A stretch of 64,000 bases of DNA, from NCBI GenBank assembly GCA_964517605.1, contig CAZFCE010000010.1, forward strand, positions 62,001 to 126,000, written 5' to 3'. The notes beneath the pieces are model-generated. The model was not told the origin of the DNA, searched no databases, and saw only the letters and a program-made list of their open reading frames with translations. A program made the translations under genes and the position numbers. Position 1 is the first letter of the stretch. Every line of letters begins with the position of its first letter. Below are positions 1 to 6,394 of this stretch, piece after piece. The DNA comes from J095 sp964517605 (GTDB lineage: Bacteria > Chloroflexota > Anaerolineae > 4572-78 > J111).

Positions 1-89
1 GTCAAACCCCGGTAGCCCATCACCACAAAACCGAGGATGATCATGAGCATGGTTAGCGGGCGTTTGATGGAAAGTCTGGTTAATCCCAT
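1..89 (-). CDS. RND-family efflux transporter, N-terminal fragment
   Basis: The first 29 codons of a gene that leaves the window. The peptide opens with MGLTRLSIKRPLTMLMI and continues into a hydrophobic helix. A short amphipathic 'SIKRP' lead followed by TM1 is typical of AcrB/HAE1 resistance-nodulation-division transporters, which move drugs, metals or lipids using the proton gradient. An AAAGGA ribosome-binding site lies just ahead of the ATG. The adaptor gene ends 33 bp upstream on the same strand, the usual adaptor-transporter order. The substrate cannot be told from this fragment. Confidence 0.75.
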   Translation of the reverse strand, partial: MGLTRLSIKRPLTMLMIILGFVVMGYRGL

Positions 90-122
90 TTTTTAAATCC
101 TTTTTCAAAACCTGATGACTGG

Positions 123-1514
123 TTACAGGTTGGGCACTACTTTTACGGCAGCCCCATTAGTGAGGTTGGATTGCCCGGCCACAACCACAGAATCACCGGC
201 TTGTAGCCCGGAGAGGATTTCTACCTGCTGGTCGTTGCTAAGGCCGGTGGTTACGGCGCGGAGTTCGGCCACGCCCTGGGCGTTAACCACATACACGCCG
301 GGCTGGCCTTTGTTATCAATCACGGCGTTCAGCGGCACCAGCAGGGTGTTGCCTTTTTCCTCGGCCAGCAGCGACATATCGGCGAACATACCGCCGTGCA
401 GCAAGCCCTTTTTGTCCAGCGGGGTAACGGTAACTTTAAAGGTGTGGGTTTTGGCATCGGCGATGGGGGCAACGTTAGTTACCACCGCCGGAAAATCTAC
501 GCCGGGGTAAGCGGTTACGCGCAGGGCCACGCTTTCGCCCTTTTTAATTTGCCCCAGGCGGCTTTCTTCCACGTTCAGCGCCACTTCGGTTTCGGGCGAA
601 ATAAAGCGGCCAATCACCACGCTGGAGCTAACCATGCTGCCTTCGTCAATGAGCAGTTCGGCCACTACGCCGTCAAAGGGCGCGGTGATGGTGGTGTATT
701 GCAGTTGCAACTGCGCCAGTTCCAGCGATGCCTGGGACTGGTTAACGGTGGCCTGGTTAATGTCAAAGTCAATGGGGCGGTAGGGTTGTTCGGCCAGCCT
801 CAGATCGAGTTCGGTTTTGACCACCTGGGCATCGAGCGTGGCCGTTTTAGAGGCGGTGGGGTTGGTTTGCAGGTTGTAGGCCGCCAGCGCCGCTTCGTAG
901 CTGGTGGTGGCGTTTTCCAGCGTGAGCGCCTGTTCGGTCATGGCAGCTTGGCCGGCCCAGGCCACTTTGTCGTATTCAGACTGAGCCAGGCGCACGGCGG
1001 CCTGCGCTTTGGCCAGGGCGGCGGCGGCGGTGGTGCGGGTATCGGTGTTGGGGTTTTTTACATCGCTCAAGGCCGAGCGGGCAATATCAACGGCGGCGCG
1101 GGCGGCGGCCAATTCTTCGGGCCGGGCGCCCATCTTCATTTTTTGCAGGGTAAGCTGGTTTTTCTCCAGCGAGGCTTCGGCCTGTTTTACCTGGGCCTTG
1201 TACACATCCTGTTCGATAATGGCAATGGGATCGCCGGCTTTTACGGTGTCGCCTTCGGATACCAGCACTTTGATAATTTGCCCGGCCACGCGCGGCACCA
1301 GGCTAACATCTTTGGTGGCTTGCAGCGTGCCGGCGTATTTTAGCACCAGCGAAATGCTGCCGTTTTCGGCGTTGACTACTTCAACCGGCGTGCCGGTTTC
1401 GGTTTGTTGAGCCGCCGGAGCCGCGGCAGCCTTATCGGCGGACGGGTTGCAGGCCGAAGTGAGCGCCAGCGCGCCGGCCAACACAAAAACCAGCACAGAT
1501 AACTTTTTTAACAT
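123..1514 (-). CDS. HlyD/MFP-family efflux adaptor lipoprotein
   Basis: A 463-residue periplasmic-adaptor-type subunit of the efflux system encoded just downstream. Residues 1-22 are a lipoprotein signal with lipobox LTSAC (Cys22). Residues about 70-105 form the first half of a biotinyl-lipoyl-like domain (VAGQIIKVLVSEGDTVKAG). An Ala/Gln/Glu-rich alpha-helical hairpin covers about 105-240, the second lipoyl half (ITAPFDGVVAELLIDEG) follows, and beta-barrel and membrane-proximal domains finish the protein. The open frame extends upstream to 1742, but the ATG at 1514 is preferred because AAGGAG precedes it and a signal peptide follows. The gap to the small gene upstream is 11 bp. The membrane-anchored lipoprotein form suits either a monoderm or a diderm host. 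Confidence 0.92.
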   Translation of the reverse strand: MLKKLSVLVFVLAGALALTSACNPSADKAAAAPAAQQTETGTPVEVVNAENGSISLVLKYAGTLQATKDVSLVPRVAGQIIKVLVSEGDTVKAGDPIAIIEQDVYKAQVKQAEASLEKNQLTLQKMKMGARPEELAAARAAVDIARSALSDVKNPNTDTRTTAAAALAKAQAAVRLAQSEYDKVAWAGQAAMTEQALTLENATTSYEAALAAYNLQTNPTASKTATLDAQVVKTELDLRLAEQPYRPIDFDINQATVNQSQASLELAQLQLQYTTITAPFDGVVAELLIDEGSMVSSSVVIGRFISPETEVALNVEESRLGQIKKGESVALRVTAYPGVDFPAVVTNVAPIADAKTHTFKVTVTPLDKKGLLHGGMFADMSLLAEEKGNTLLVPLNAVIDNKGQPGVYVVNAQGVAELRAVTTGLSNDQQVEILSGLQAGDSVVVAGQSNLTNGAAVKVVPNL

Positions 1515-1525
1515 CTTCAATCTCC

Positions 1526-1831
1526 TTATTCTTCTGAATAATTCTGCAAATACTGGGCGGGACACGGTTGGGATTGCGTGGGGTAATCCAGGCAATTGAG
1601 CGAGAGCAACGGCAGGCCCAGGCTGTAAATGCGGTATAACAGCCCATGCAGCGCGGCCTGGTCGGTAATGGGGCCGGTAAGGCTGGTAACGGGGCCGGCG
1701 TTGGTAGATGTTTCGTAGGCAATGGCCAGGTTGTCCAGCCAATCGGCCCAGGTTTGGTCTAACCGGCCCTGTACTTTTATCTGGTAAACCGCCGGTTGAT
1801 CGAGTGAAAGGTGGGGCATTTGAGGTTTCAT
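1526..1831 (-). CDS. Small conserved protein, first gene of efflux operon
   Basis: About 101 residues with no signal peptide or membrane helix. The core reads YQIKVQGRLDQTWADW, then TGPITDQAALHGLLYRIYSLGLPLLSLN. I recognise this 'ligand-strand then DQAALHGLL-R-LGLPLLS' pattern as a small soluble family common in Chloroflexota and cyanobacteria, usually annotated hypothetical. It often sits beside efflux or signalling genes. Its function is unknown. The frame is open to 1924, but the extra N-terminus would be encoded by a nested palindrome, so ATG 1831 is chosen; ATG 1819 is also possible. It lies 11 bp upstream of the adaptor gene and is probably co-transcribed and perhaps regulatory. Confidence 0.7.
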   Translation of the reverse strand: MKPQMPHLSLDQPAVYQIKVQGRLDQTWADWLDNLAIAYETSTNAGPVTSLTGPITDQAALHGLLYRIYSLGLPLLSLNCLDYPTQSQPCPAQYLQNYSEE

Positions 1832-1858
1832 TTTTGGTATGGCGCTCCGCAAAAATAA

Positions 1859-1931
1859 AGGTGAATTGCCGGCGGGGAGGCTGCCGGTCAACGCAGACCG
1901 GGCAGGGTGGCCCGTGTTAGCCAATTCACCT
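1859..1931 (-). promoter_or_regulatory. Nested inverted repeat in the efflux operon leader
   Basis: A perfect 10-bp inverted repeat, AGGTGAATTG at 1859-1868 and CAATTCACCT at 1922-1931, encloses a second stem, CTGCCGGTC at 1881-1889 with GACCGGGCAG at 1895-1904 (one bulge). On the operon's strand the outer stem is followed by TTTATTTTT and then the first start codon. The layout resembles an attenuator or structured leader. No known riboswitch class was recognised, and no direct repeats flank it. Confidence 0.45.
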
Positions 1932-2081
1932 GAAAGATTATTGCCAAATTAATTTTCTGGGGTTAGTTTAGCAAAATCGGGGGGCGGTTACATCTAACCA
2001 AGGGTATATCTGGGGATATAGCGGGGATAAATTTGGGGGCGGTTTAGCAGGCCACGCTTTAACTAACCGGCTAAACCGGGG

Positions 2082-2418
2082 TTAAATTGATAAAATTAGC
2101 CCATTTAATTTTTGAATACTTTCATTTACTTGTTGATATTTTCGATTTATGGTTTGAATCAGCTCATTTAAGTCATGAATCATCTGATTCAATCTTTGAA
2201 TCAGCTCATTCAAGTCATNNNNNNNNNNNNNNNNNNNNNNNNNNNNNNNNNNNNNNNNNNNNNNNNNNNNNNNNNNNNNNNNNNNNNNNNNNNNNNNNNN
2301 NNNNNNNNNNNNNNNNNNGAATCGGCTGATTCAAGTCATGAATCATCTGATTCAACCTTTGAATCGGCTGATTCAAGTCATGAATCGGCTGATTCAAGTC
2401 ATGAATCATCTGATTCAA
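2082..2418 (-). CDS. Heptad-repeat coiled-coil protein, interrupted by assembly gap
   Basis: On the minus strand the 21-bp array reads as uninterrupted heptads, e.g. QMIHDLNELIQ, with Ile and Leu at the a and d positions, ending at TAA 2082-2084. Past the end of the DNA repeat the heptads continue with different codons and residues (INRKYQQVNESIQKLNGLI), as expected if the coiled coil and not the DNA is selected. Several units contain Pro (LNQPI), which is unusual in a helix. The start is unclear: TTG 2418 is used here, there is no good ribosome-binding site, and a MITE sits immediately upstream. The true length and frame across the 100-N gap are unknown. It may be a truncated gene. Confidence 0.45.
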
Positions 2419-2443
2419 CCTTTGAATCGGCTGATTATAGTTG
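2155..2443. repeat. 21-bp tandem repeat array spanning the scaffold gap
   Basis: Three units are visible left of the gap (2155-2217) and about six right of it (2319-2443). Two alternating types occur: TGAATCGGCTGATTCAAGTC plus A, and TGAATCATCTGATTCAACCT plus T. Most units contain the perfect palindrome TGAATC-N4-GATTCA. The array probably caused the assembly break. The last unit is split by the MITE. Joining across one target-site copy (ending at 2442 and resuming at 2636) restores a 21-bp unit followed by TGAAT. Confidence 0.9.
2219..2318. other. Assembly gap (100 Ns)
   Basis: Exactly 100 undetermined bases, the conventional placeholder for a scaffold join of unknown size. It lies inside the tandem array, so both the copy number and the reading frame across it are unknown. 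Confidence 0.99.
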
Positions 2444-2635
2444 GCTCATGTTAAGCGCAAGTGACCGGCACTTTGGTTTTTCCGGTAAAACGCATTTTTT
2501 ACGCCTTTCACCTTCCAGAAAGCTGAAACAGAGGCAACAGAGTTGGATTAGGCCAGCTTATCGGCCAGAAACCAGCTTTCTGGAAGGTTTAATAGCGATA
2601 AATGCCGGTCACTTTAGCGCATGAGCCTTATAGTT
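2435..2635. mobile_element. MITE-like element with 8-bp target-site duplication
   Basis: The element proper is 2443-2627 (185 bp). Its ends are GGCTCATG (2443-2450) and CATGAGCC (2620-2627). The inverted match continues with one indel to AAGTGACCGGCA (2459-2470) and TGCCGGTCACTT (2603-2614). An inner pair, CCTTCCAGAAAGCT (2511-2524) and AGCTTTCTGGAAGG (2574-2587), makes the whole element a long hairpin. Identical octamers TTATAGTT flank it at 2435-2442 and 2628-2635. There is no transposase, so it would be non-autonomous. GGCTC ends plus an 8-bp AT-rich duplication fit the ISL3 family best; that assignment is inference. Confidence 0.82.
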
Positions 2636-2687
2636 TTGAATGGGGAAAATATAAGGCGGAGGCGGGGCGTAAAAACTAAATCCGCCG

Positions 2688-3491
2688 TTAAAGCGTGAAG
2701 CTGATTTTTAGCCCGTTATGGTCCGACAGGTAATCCTGATGGCGGTTGTCCAGCCACACTTTGTCTAAAAAGCACAGGTCGCATTCTATTTTAAGCGATG
2801 GCTGCGCCGCCGGAACGCGCACCAATATAAAATCAATGGGGAGTGAATAGCGCGTGGGAACGCCCGGCGGCGGGCGGTGCGTGGGCCGGGTATCGCCCGC
2901 CAGCGGGTCGGTTAGGCCGGCGTGGTTGAGAAAATCGGTGTACAGGGCGCTGTGGCGGGGAATGTTGAAATCACCTACCACCACCACCAGCGCCTCGGCG
3001 GGCTGTTGGGCCACGGTGCCGGCTAACTGATGCAGTTGCTTTTGTTGCATTTGGGCAAAAACACCCCGGCGCGGCCAATCGGCGCTGTAGTTGGCCATAA
3101 TGTGGGTATTGATAACCACCACCGGGAGTTGGCCCCAGGCAAAGGTGGTAATGAGCATGCCCTTGCGCAACAATTTGTCCATGAGGGTGGGCAAGTACCA
3201 GCAGCCCTGTTCCTGGTACTGTTCAAAGTTTTGGTGGGCAATGGGCTGGCGGGCCAGCGTTAGCAATCCACCTTTGGGGCTGTAAATGCCGGGCTGGTGG
3301 GCGTGAAAAGGATAACCGGCGCTGGCCTGCGCCAGTAATTTTTGGTGAGAATGCAGTTGAACTTCTTGCAGGCAGGCCACCTGAATGGCGCTCTGTTCCA
3401 GTTTTTGGGCCAGCGCCAGCAGGCGGCGGGTAGTGCCGGGGGCCAGCGCCCCAAAACAGTTGAGGGTGATTAAAGAGAAAGAAGCGGGCAT
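2688..3491 (-). CDS. Endonuclease/exonuclease/phosphatase-family hydrolase
   Basis: A 267-residue EEP-fold metal-dependent phosphodiesterase. Visible motifs are LITLNCFG at the start, the metal-binding Glu43 in CLQEVQ, INTHI near 128-131, GDFN at 173-176 (Asp174, Asn176), DFILVR, and the C-terminal catalytic pair SDH (Asp257, His258). No signal peptide is seen, so it is probably cytoplasmic. The family includes sphingomyelinase-like, inositol-phosphatase and nuclease members. Its position 35 bp after cardiolipin synthase suggests, but does not prove, a phospholipid substrate. The frame is open upstream to 3578, but ATG 3491 begins directly with the first EEP strand. Confidence 0.85.
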   Translation of the reverse strand: MPASFSLITLNCFGALAPGTTRRLLALAQKLEQSAIQVACLQEVQLHSHQKLLAQASAGYPFHAHQPGIYSPKGGLLTLARQPIAHQNFEQYQEQGCWYLPTLMDKLLRKGMLITTFAWGQLPVVVINTHIMANYSADWPRRGVFAQMQQKQLHQLAGTVAQQPAEALVVVVGDFNIPRHSALYTDFLNHAGLTDPLAGDTRPTHRPPPGVPTRYSLPIDFILVRVPAAQPSLKIECDLCFLDKVWLDNRHQDYLSDHNGLKISFTL

Positions 3492-3526
3492 AGGTAACTT
3501 TGATAATCTTTCTCCGGGCGAGGCGG

Positions 3527-4999
3527 TTATAACAGCGGTGATCCCAACCGGGAGATTGAATCGTACATGCGGCCCCAAATGGGGCTGGTTTTGTAGGCGT
3601 GCAGGTCAAACTCGTAGCACTGTTGCAAATCGTTTAAAAAAGTTTGCTCCAGTTGCTGGGCAATGCCGGCATCGTACACAATCAGGTTTGATTCGTAGTT
3701 GATGGTGAAGCTGCGAATATCCATATTGGCCGAACCCACCGAGCACAGTTGCGAATCAACGGTGATGGTTTTGGCGTGAAAATAGTGGCCCTGGTAAAAG
3801 AAAATCCTCACCCCGGCTTCGGCCATGTCTTTGGCGTAGGTATAACCGGCCCGGTAGGTAAAGGGGTCGCCCGGCCCGCCGGGGGCCAGCATCACTTTTA
3901 CATCCACGCCGGCCCGCGCCGCCCCGCTGAGCGCCTCGGCCAGACTGTCATCAAGGATAAAAAAGGGCGATTGAATGTAAATGTGGCTTTCGGCGGCGGT
4001 AATCATGGCAAAATAAAGCTGCCGGATGGCCTTCCACTTGGCGTCGGGGCCGGAGTTGACCACATGCAACGGCAGGTAACGGTAAGTTTTGGTCACTGCC
4101 GGAAAGTAGGCCGGGTCCAGCAGTTGTTCCTGGGTGGTGTTGTACCACTGCACAATAAAACTGTACTGCAACCCCCACACCACTTCGCCCACCACCCGGG
4201 TGTGAATATCGCGCCAGCCGGTAAAATTGCCATCACCTGGCCCCTTCAGGTAAATCTCGGCCATGTTCAGGCCGCCAATGTAGCCAATTGTGCCATCAAT
4301 AACCACAATTTTGCGGTGGCTGCGGTAGCTGATGGTGTGAAACAGGTAAATAGGCGAGTAGGGAATCATTTTAATGCCGCCAGCGTTCATTTCGTTGATG
4401 TAGTTCCGGTCGAGCATAAAAAAGCAGCCCAGCGGGTCGTAAATCAGCCGGATTTGCACGCCGGCGGCGGCCCTGTCCAGCAGAATCCGTTTAAACTCCT
4501 GCATCAGCGGGTCCGAAGCCCACTCAAAATATTCCATGTGGATGGAATGCCGGGCCGTTTTTAAATCCTCCATCAGGCGCGGGTATTTTTCATGGCCGTT
4601 CTGTAAAATTTCCAGTTGGTTATTAATAAACAGGGGCGATTGAATATTGCGCCGGATTAGCTCGAGCAGGCGGCCATAAACCGGCGGCCCGGCCTGTTTG
4701 AGGCGCTCAATTTCGGCGGTTTGGTAATCAATCATGTGGTGAATGCCGGGCAAGCGCCAAACCGTTTTGCCCAGTTGTTGCCGCAGTAACTTGTTGTGGC
4801 GGCTAAAGGCTTTGTAATCGCGGCCAAACATAAAGTAGATGATTGGCCCCACCACCGGCACGCTAAAAAACAGCAACAACCAGGCAAAGGTTGATTGCGG
4901 GCTTCTGTTTTCTAAAACCGTAAACACCGAGATGACTACGGCGTAAATTACAAACAGCCACCAGAGTATGTTAGGGATTTGAGCCAGATAGTTGGCCAT
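3527..4999 (-). CDS. cls: Cardiolipin synthase (phospholipase D family)
   Basis: A 490-residue protein, the usual length for bacterial ClsA, which joins two phosphatidylglycerols into cardiolipin at the membrane. Two N-terminal membrane helices (about 10-29 and 38-58) are followed by two PLD domains. Both HKD motifs are complete: His228-Lys230-Asp235 (SHRKIVVID) and His408-Lys410-Asp415 (FHAKTITVD). AGGAGA precedes the ATG. It lies in an operon with the phosphatase-type gene upstream (56-bp gap) and the EEP hydrolase downstream. Confidence 0.95.
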   Translation of the reverse strand: MANYLAQIPNILWWLFVIYAVVISVFTVLENRSPQSTFAWLLLFFSVPVVGPIIYFMFGRDYKAFSRHNKLLRQQLGKTVWRLPGIHHMIDYQTAEIERLKQAGPPVYGRLLELIRRNIQSPLFINNQLEILQNGHEKYPRLMEDLKTARHSIHMEYFEWASDPLMQEFKRILLDRAAAGVQIRLIYDPLGCFFMLDRNYINEMNAGGIKMIPYSPIYLFHTISYRSHRKIVVIDGTIGYIGGLNMAEIYLKGPGDGNFTGWRDIHTRVVGEVVWGLQYSFIVQWYNTTQEQLLDPAYFPAVTKTYRYLPLHVVNSGPDAKWKAIRQLYFAMITAAESHIYIQSPFFILDDSLAEALSGAARAGVDVKVMLAPGGPGDPFTYRAGYTYAKDMAEAGVRIFFYQGHYFHAKTITVDSQLCSVGSANMDIRSFTINYESNLIVYDAGIAQQLEQTFLNDLQQCYEFDLHAYKTSPIWGRMYDSISRLGSPLL

Positions 5000-5055
5000 A
5001 GGCTTTGTCTCCTGAACTTACGGCGTGGGGGCGGGTTTGTGGCCGGGTTTCAGGC

Positions 5056-5823
5056 TTAAGCCCCGGTGATTTGCAGCAGTTGCGGCAGCAGCGCCGCCGA
5101 GGTGGCCATCGCCTCGCCCCGGTAAATGGAGGCATTGCCCCGCCAATCGCCAAAATAGCCGCCGGCTTCGGCAAAAATGGGCGGGAAGGGGGCGCAATCC
5201 CACGGATTCATCATGGGGTCCAGCATCACTTCGGCGCGACCGGTGGCTACCAGCAAATAGCCGTAGGCATCGCACCAGCCGGCCCGATAGTTGGCCGTTT
5301 TTTGCAGTTTTTCCCAGGCGGCCTGTTTGCCGGCTTTGGCAAAAGCGGCGGCATCGTAGTGCAGCACCAGCGCCTGCTCCAGCTTTTCCACCGGCGATAC
5401 GTGGGCGCGGCGGCCATTCCACCAGCAGCCCAGCCCGGTAGCCGCCGCCAGCATTTCGCCCAGCGCCGGGTAGTTGGCCACGCCCACCTGGCACACGCCT
5501 TCAATTTCCAGGCCAATCAACACGCCGTACAGCGGCACGCCCCGCACAAAACTGCGAGTGCCGTCAATGGGGTCAATAATCCAGCGGTGGCTGCTATCGT
5601 GGCCGGTTTCGCCAAACTCCTCACCGATAATGGCGTGGGTGGGGAATTTTTGCTCAATCCGGCGGCGGATAATCTGCTCGGCTTCGCGGTCGGCAATTGT
5701 CACCGGCGATTCATCGGCTTTAAAATCGGGGCGAAGGCCGGTTTGATAGTAGCCCAGCGTAAGCCGTCCGGCTTCCCAGGCAACTTCGCGGGCAAAATCC
5801 AAATAAGTTTGCAGGTCGGTCAT
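5056..5823 (-). CDS. Inositol-monophosphatase family phosphatase, histidinol-phosphatase-like
   Basis: A 255-residue Mg2+-dependent phosphatase of the IMPase fold. Metal-site motifs are GEEFG (67-71) and WIIDPIDGTRSF (81-92), with the C-terminal WDCAP motif near 207-211. The DGTRSFVRGVP wording is closest to HisN-type histidinol-phosphate phosphatases (last phosphatase step of histidine synthesis), but inositol-1-phosphate or 3'(2'),5'-bisphosphate nucleotidase activity cannot be excluded. No other his gene is near. AAAGGGA lies ahead of the ATG. It starts 25 bp after the small membrane gene and precedes cls. Confidence 0.88.
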   Translation of the reverse strand: MTDLQTYLDFAREVAWEAGRLTLGYYQTGLRPDFKADESPVTIADREAEQIIRRRIEQKFPTHAIIGEEFGETGHDSSHRWIIDPIDGTRSFVRGVPLYGVLIGLEIEGVCQVGVANYPALGEMLAAATGLGCWWNGRRAHVSPVEKLEQALVLHYDAAAFAKAGKQAAWEKLQKTANYRAGWCDAYGYLLVATGRAEVMLDPMMNPWDCAPFPPIFAEAGGYFGDWRGNASIYRGEAMATSAALLPQLLQITGA

Positions 5824-5848
5824 GGGTTAATCCCTTTCGGTTAAAAAT

Positions 5849-6049
5849 TTACGCTCTTTGCAAAAATGATGGAGTTGGCGTGGGCGGCGCGTGTGTGGCG
5901 GCCAGCCAGCGCCACCACAACGGCCAAATCAGGGTGGCGAGCAGGGCCACAATCAGCAGCCACAGCAGCAGGGTTGCGCCCAAACCGGGGCGATTGTCGT
6001 CCGGTTCGTCCGGTAAATCTTCGGGCGGTTCGGTAAACTGGTGGGCCAT
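5849..6049 (-). CDS. Small single-pass membrane protein
   Basis: A 66-residue product: an acidic, proline-rich cytosolic-type head (PEDLPDEPDDNRP), one strong membrane helix at about 28-48 (LLLWLLIVALLATLIWPLWW), and a short Pro/Thr tail. It is not recognised as a named family. It is probably the first gene of the leftward phospholipid and phosphatase operon. ATG 6049 has no strong ribosome-binding site, and the frame extends upstream to 6121, so the start is uncertain. Confidence 0.55.
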   Translation of the reverse strand: MAHQFTEPPEDLPDEPDDNRPGLGATLLLWLLIVALLATLIWPLWWRWLAATHAPPTPTPSFLQRA

Positions 6050-6301
6050 TGTCAGTGGGTAAATCAGCAGCTTTGGTGGGCAGTATAACATAGCTGTTGG
6101 GATTGGCAACTTTTGCGGCAAATGCGCCCAACTCGCTCAACGCGCCGGGTTGGGGGTATAATGGCGGCGCAACCGCTTAACGCGAATAACCCGAATTGGG
6201 CGAATAGTACGATTTTTTAAGGAATTTTATTACGCCATTCGTGTTAAAAACGGCCAGGTAGCCAGATGAAAATATTCTGGCAACTGACGACTATTTTCTC
6301 A

Positions 6302-6356
6302 GTAGGGGCGGACCTTGCGCCCGCCCTCATTGGGCGACCACAAGGGTTGCCCCTAC
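6302..6356. repeat. Dispersed palindromic intergenic repeat
   Basis: Begins GTAGGGGCGGACCTTGCG and ends ACAAGGGTTGCCCCTAC, so the outer arms GTAGGGGC and GCCCCTAC are perfect inverted copies, and each half can also fold on itself. I recognise the GTAGGGGCG..CTTG wording as a widely dispersed short intergenic palindrome in filamentous bacteria and Chloroflexota. It sits 39 bp upstream of the CoA-transferase start. Apart from this repeat, the 345-bp divergent interval 6050-6394 shows nothing I can call. Confidence 0.65.
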
Positions 6357-6394
6357 GCCAAAACGTTATTTTCTTAGGAGAAGAGACAACCACA

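Noticed and set aside
396..1343. Long rightward open frame (315 codons) opposite the efflux adaptor
   Set aside because: Gly/Phe/His-rich antisense translation of a confirmed HlyD-family gene; no ribosome-binding site or recognisable domain.
1859..1931. Transposable element interpretation of the nested hairpin
   Set aside because: No direct repeats flank the inverted arms, unlike the MITE at 2443-2627.
2087..2624. Rightward Ser/Glu/Asp/His-rich frame through the tandem repeats (ESADSSHES units)
   Set aside because: The minus-strand reading keeps a clean a/d heptad pattern beyond the DNA repeat and ends naturally, while this frame runs through the gap into the MITE. The acidic repeat is probably only a by-product of the 21-bp unit.
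3749..4564. 271-codon rightward frame opposite cardiolipin synthase
   Set aside because: Antisense shadow of a gene with both HKD motifs; low-complexity Val/Gly/His composition.
5005..5844. 279-codon rightward frame opposite the IMPase-family phosphatase
   Set aside because: Antisense shadow; no motif or start signal.
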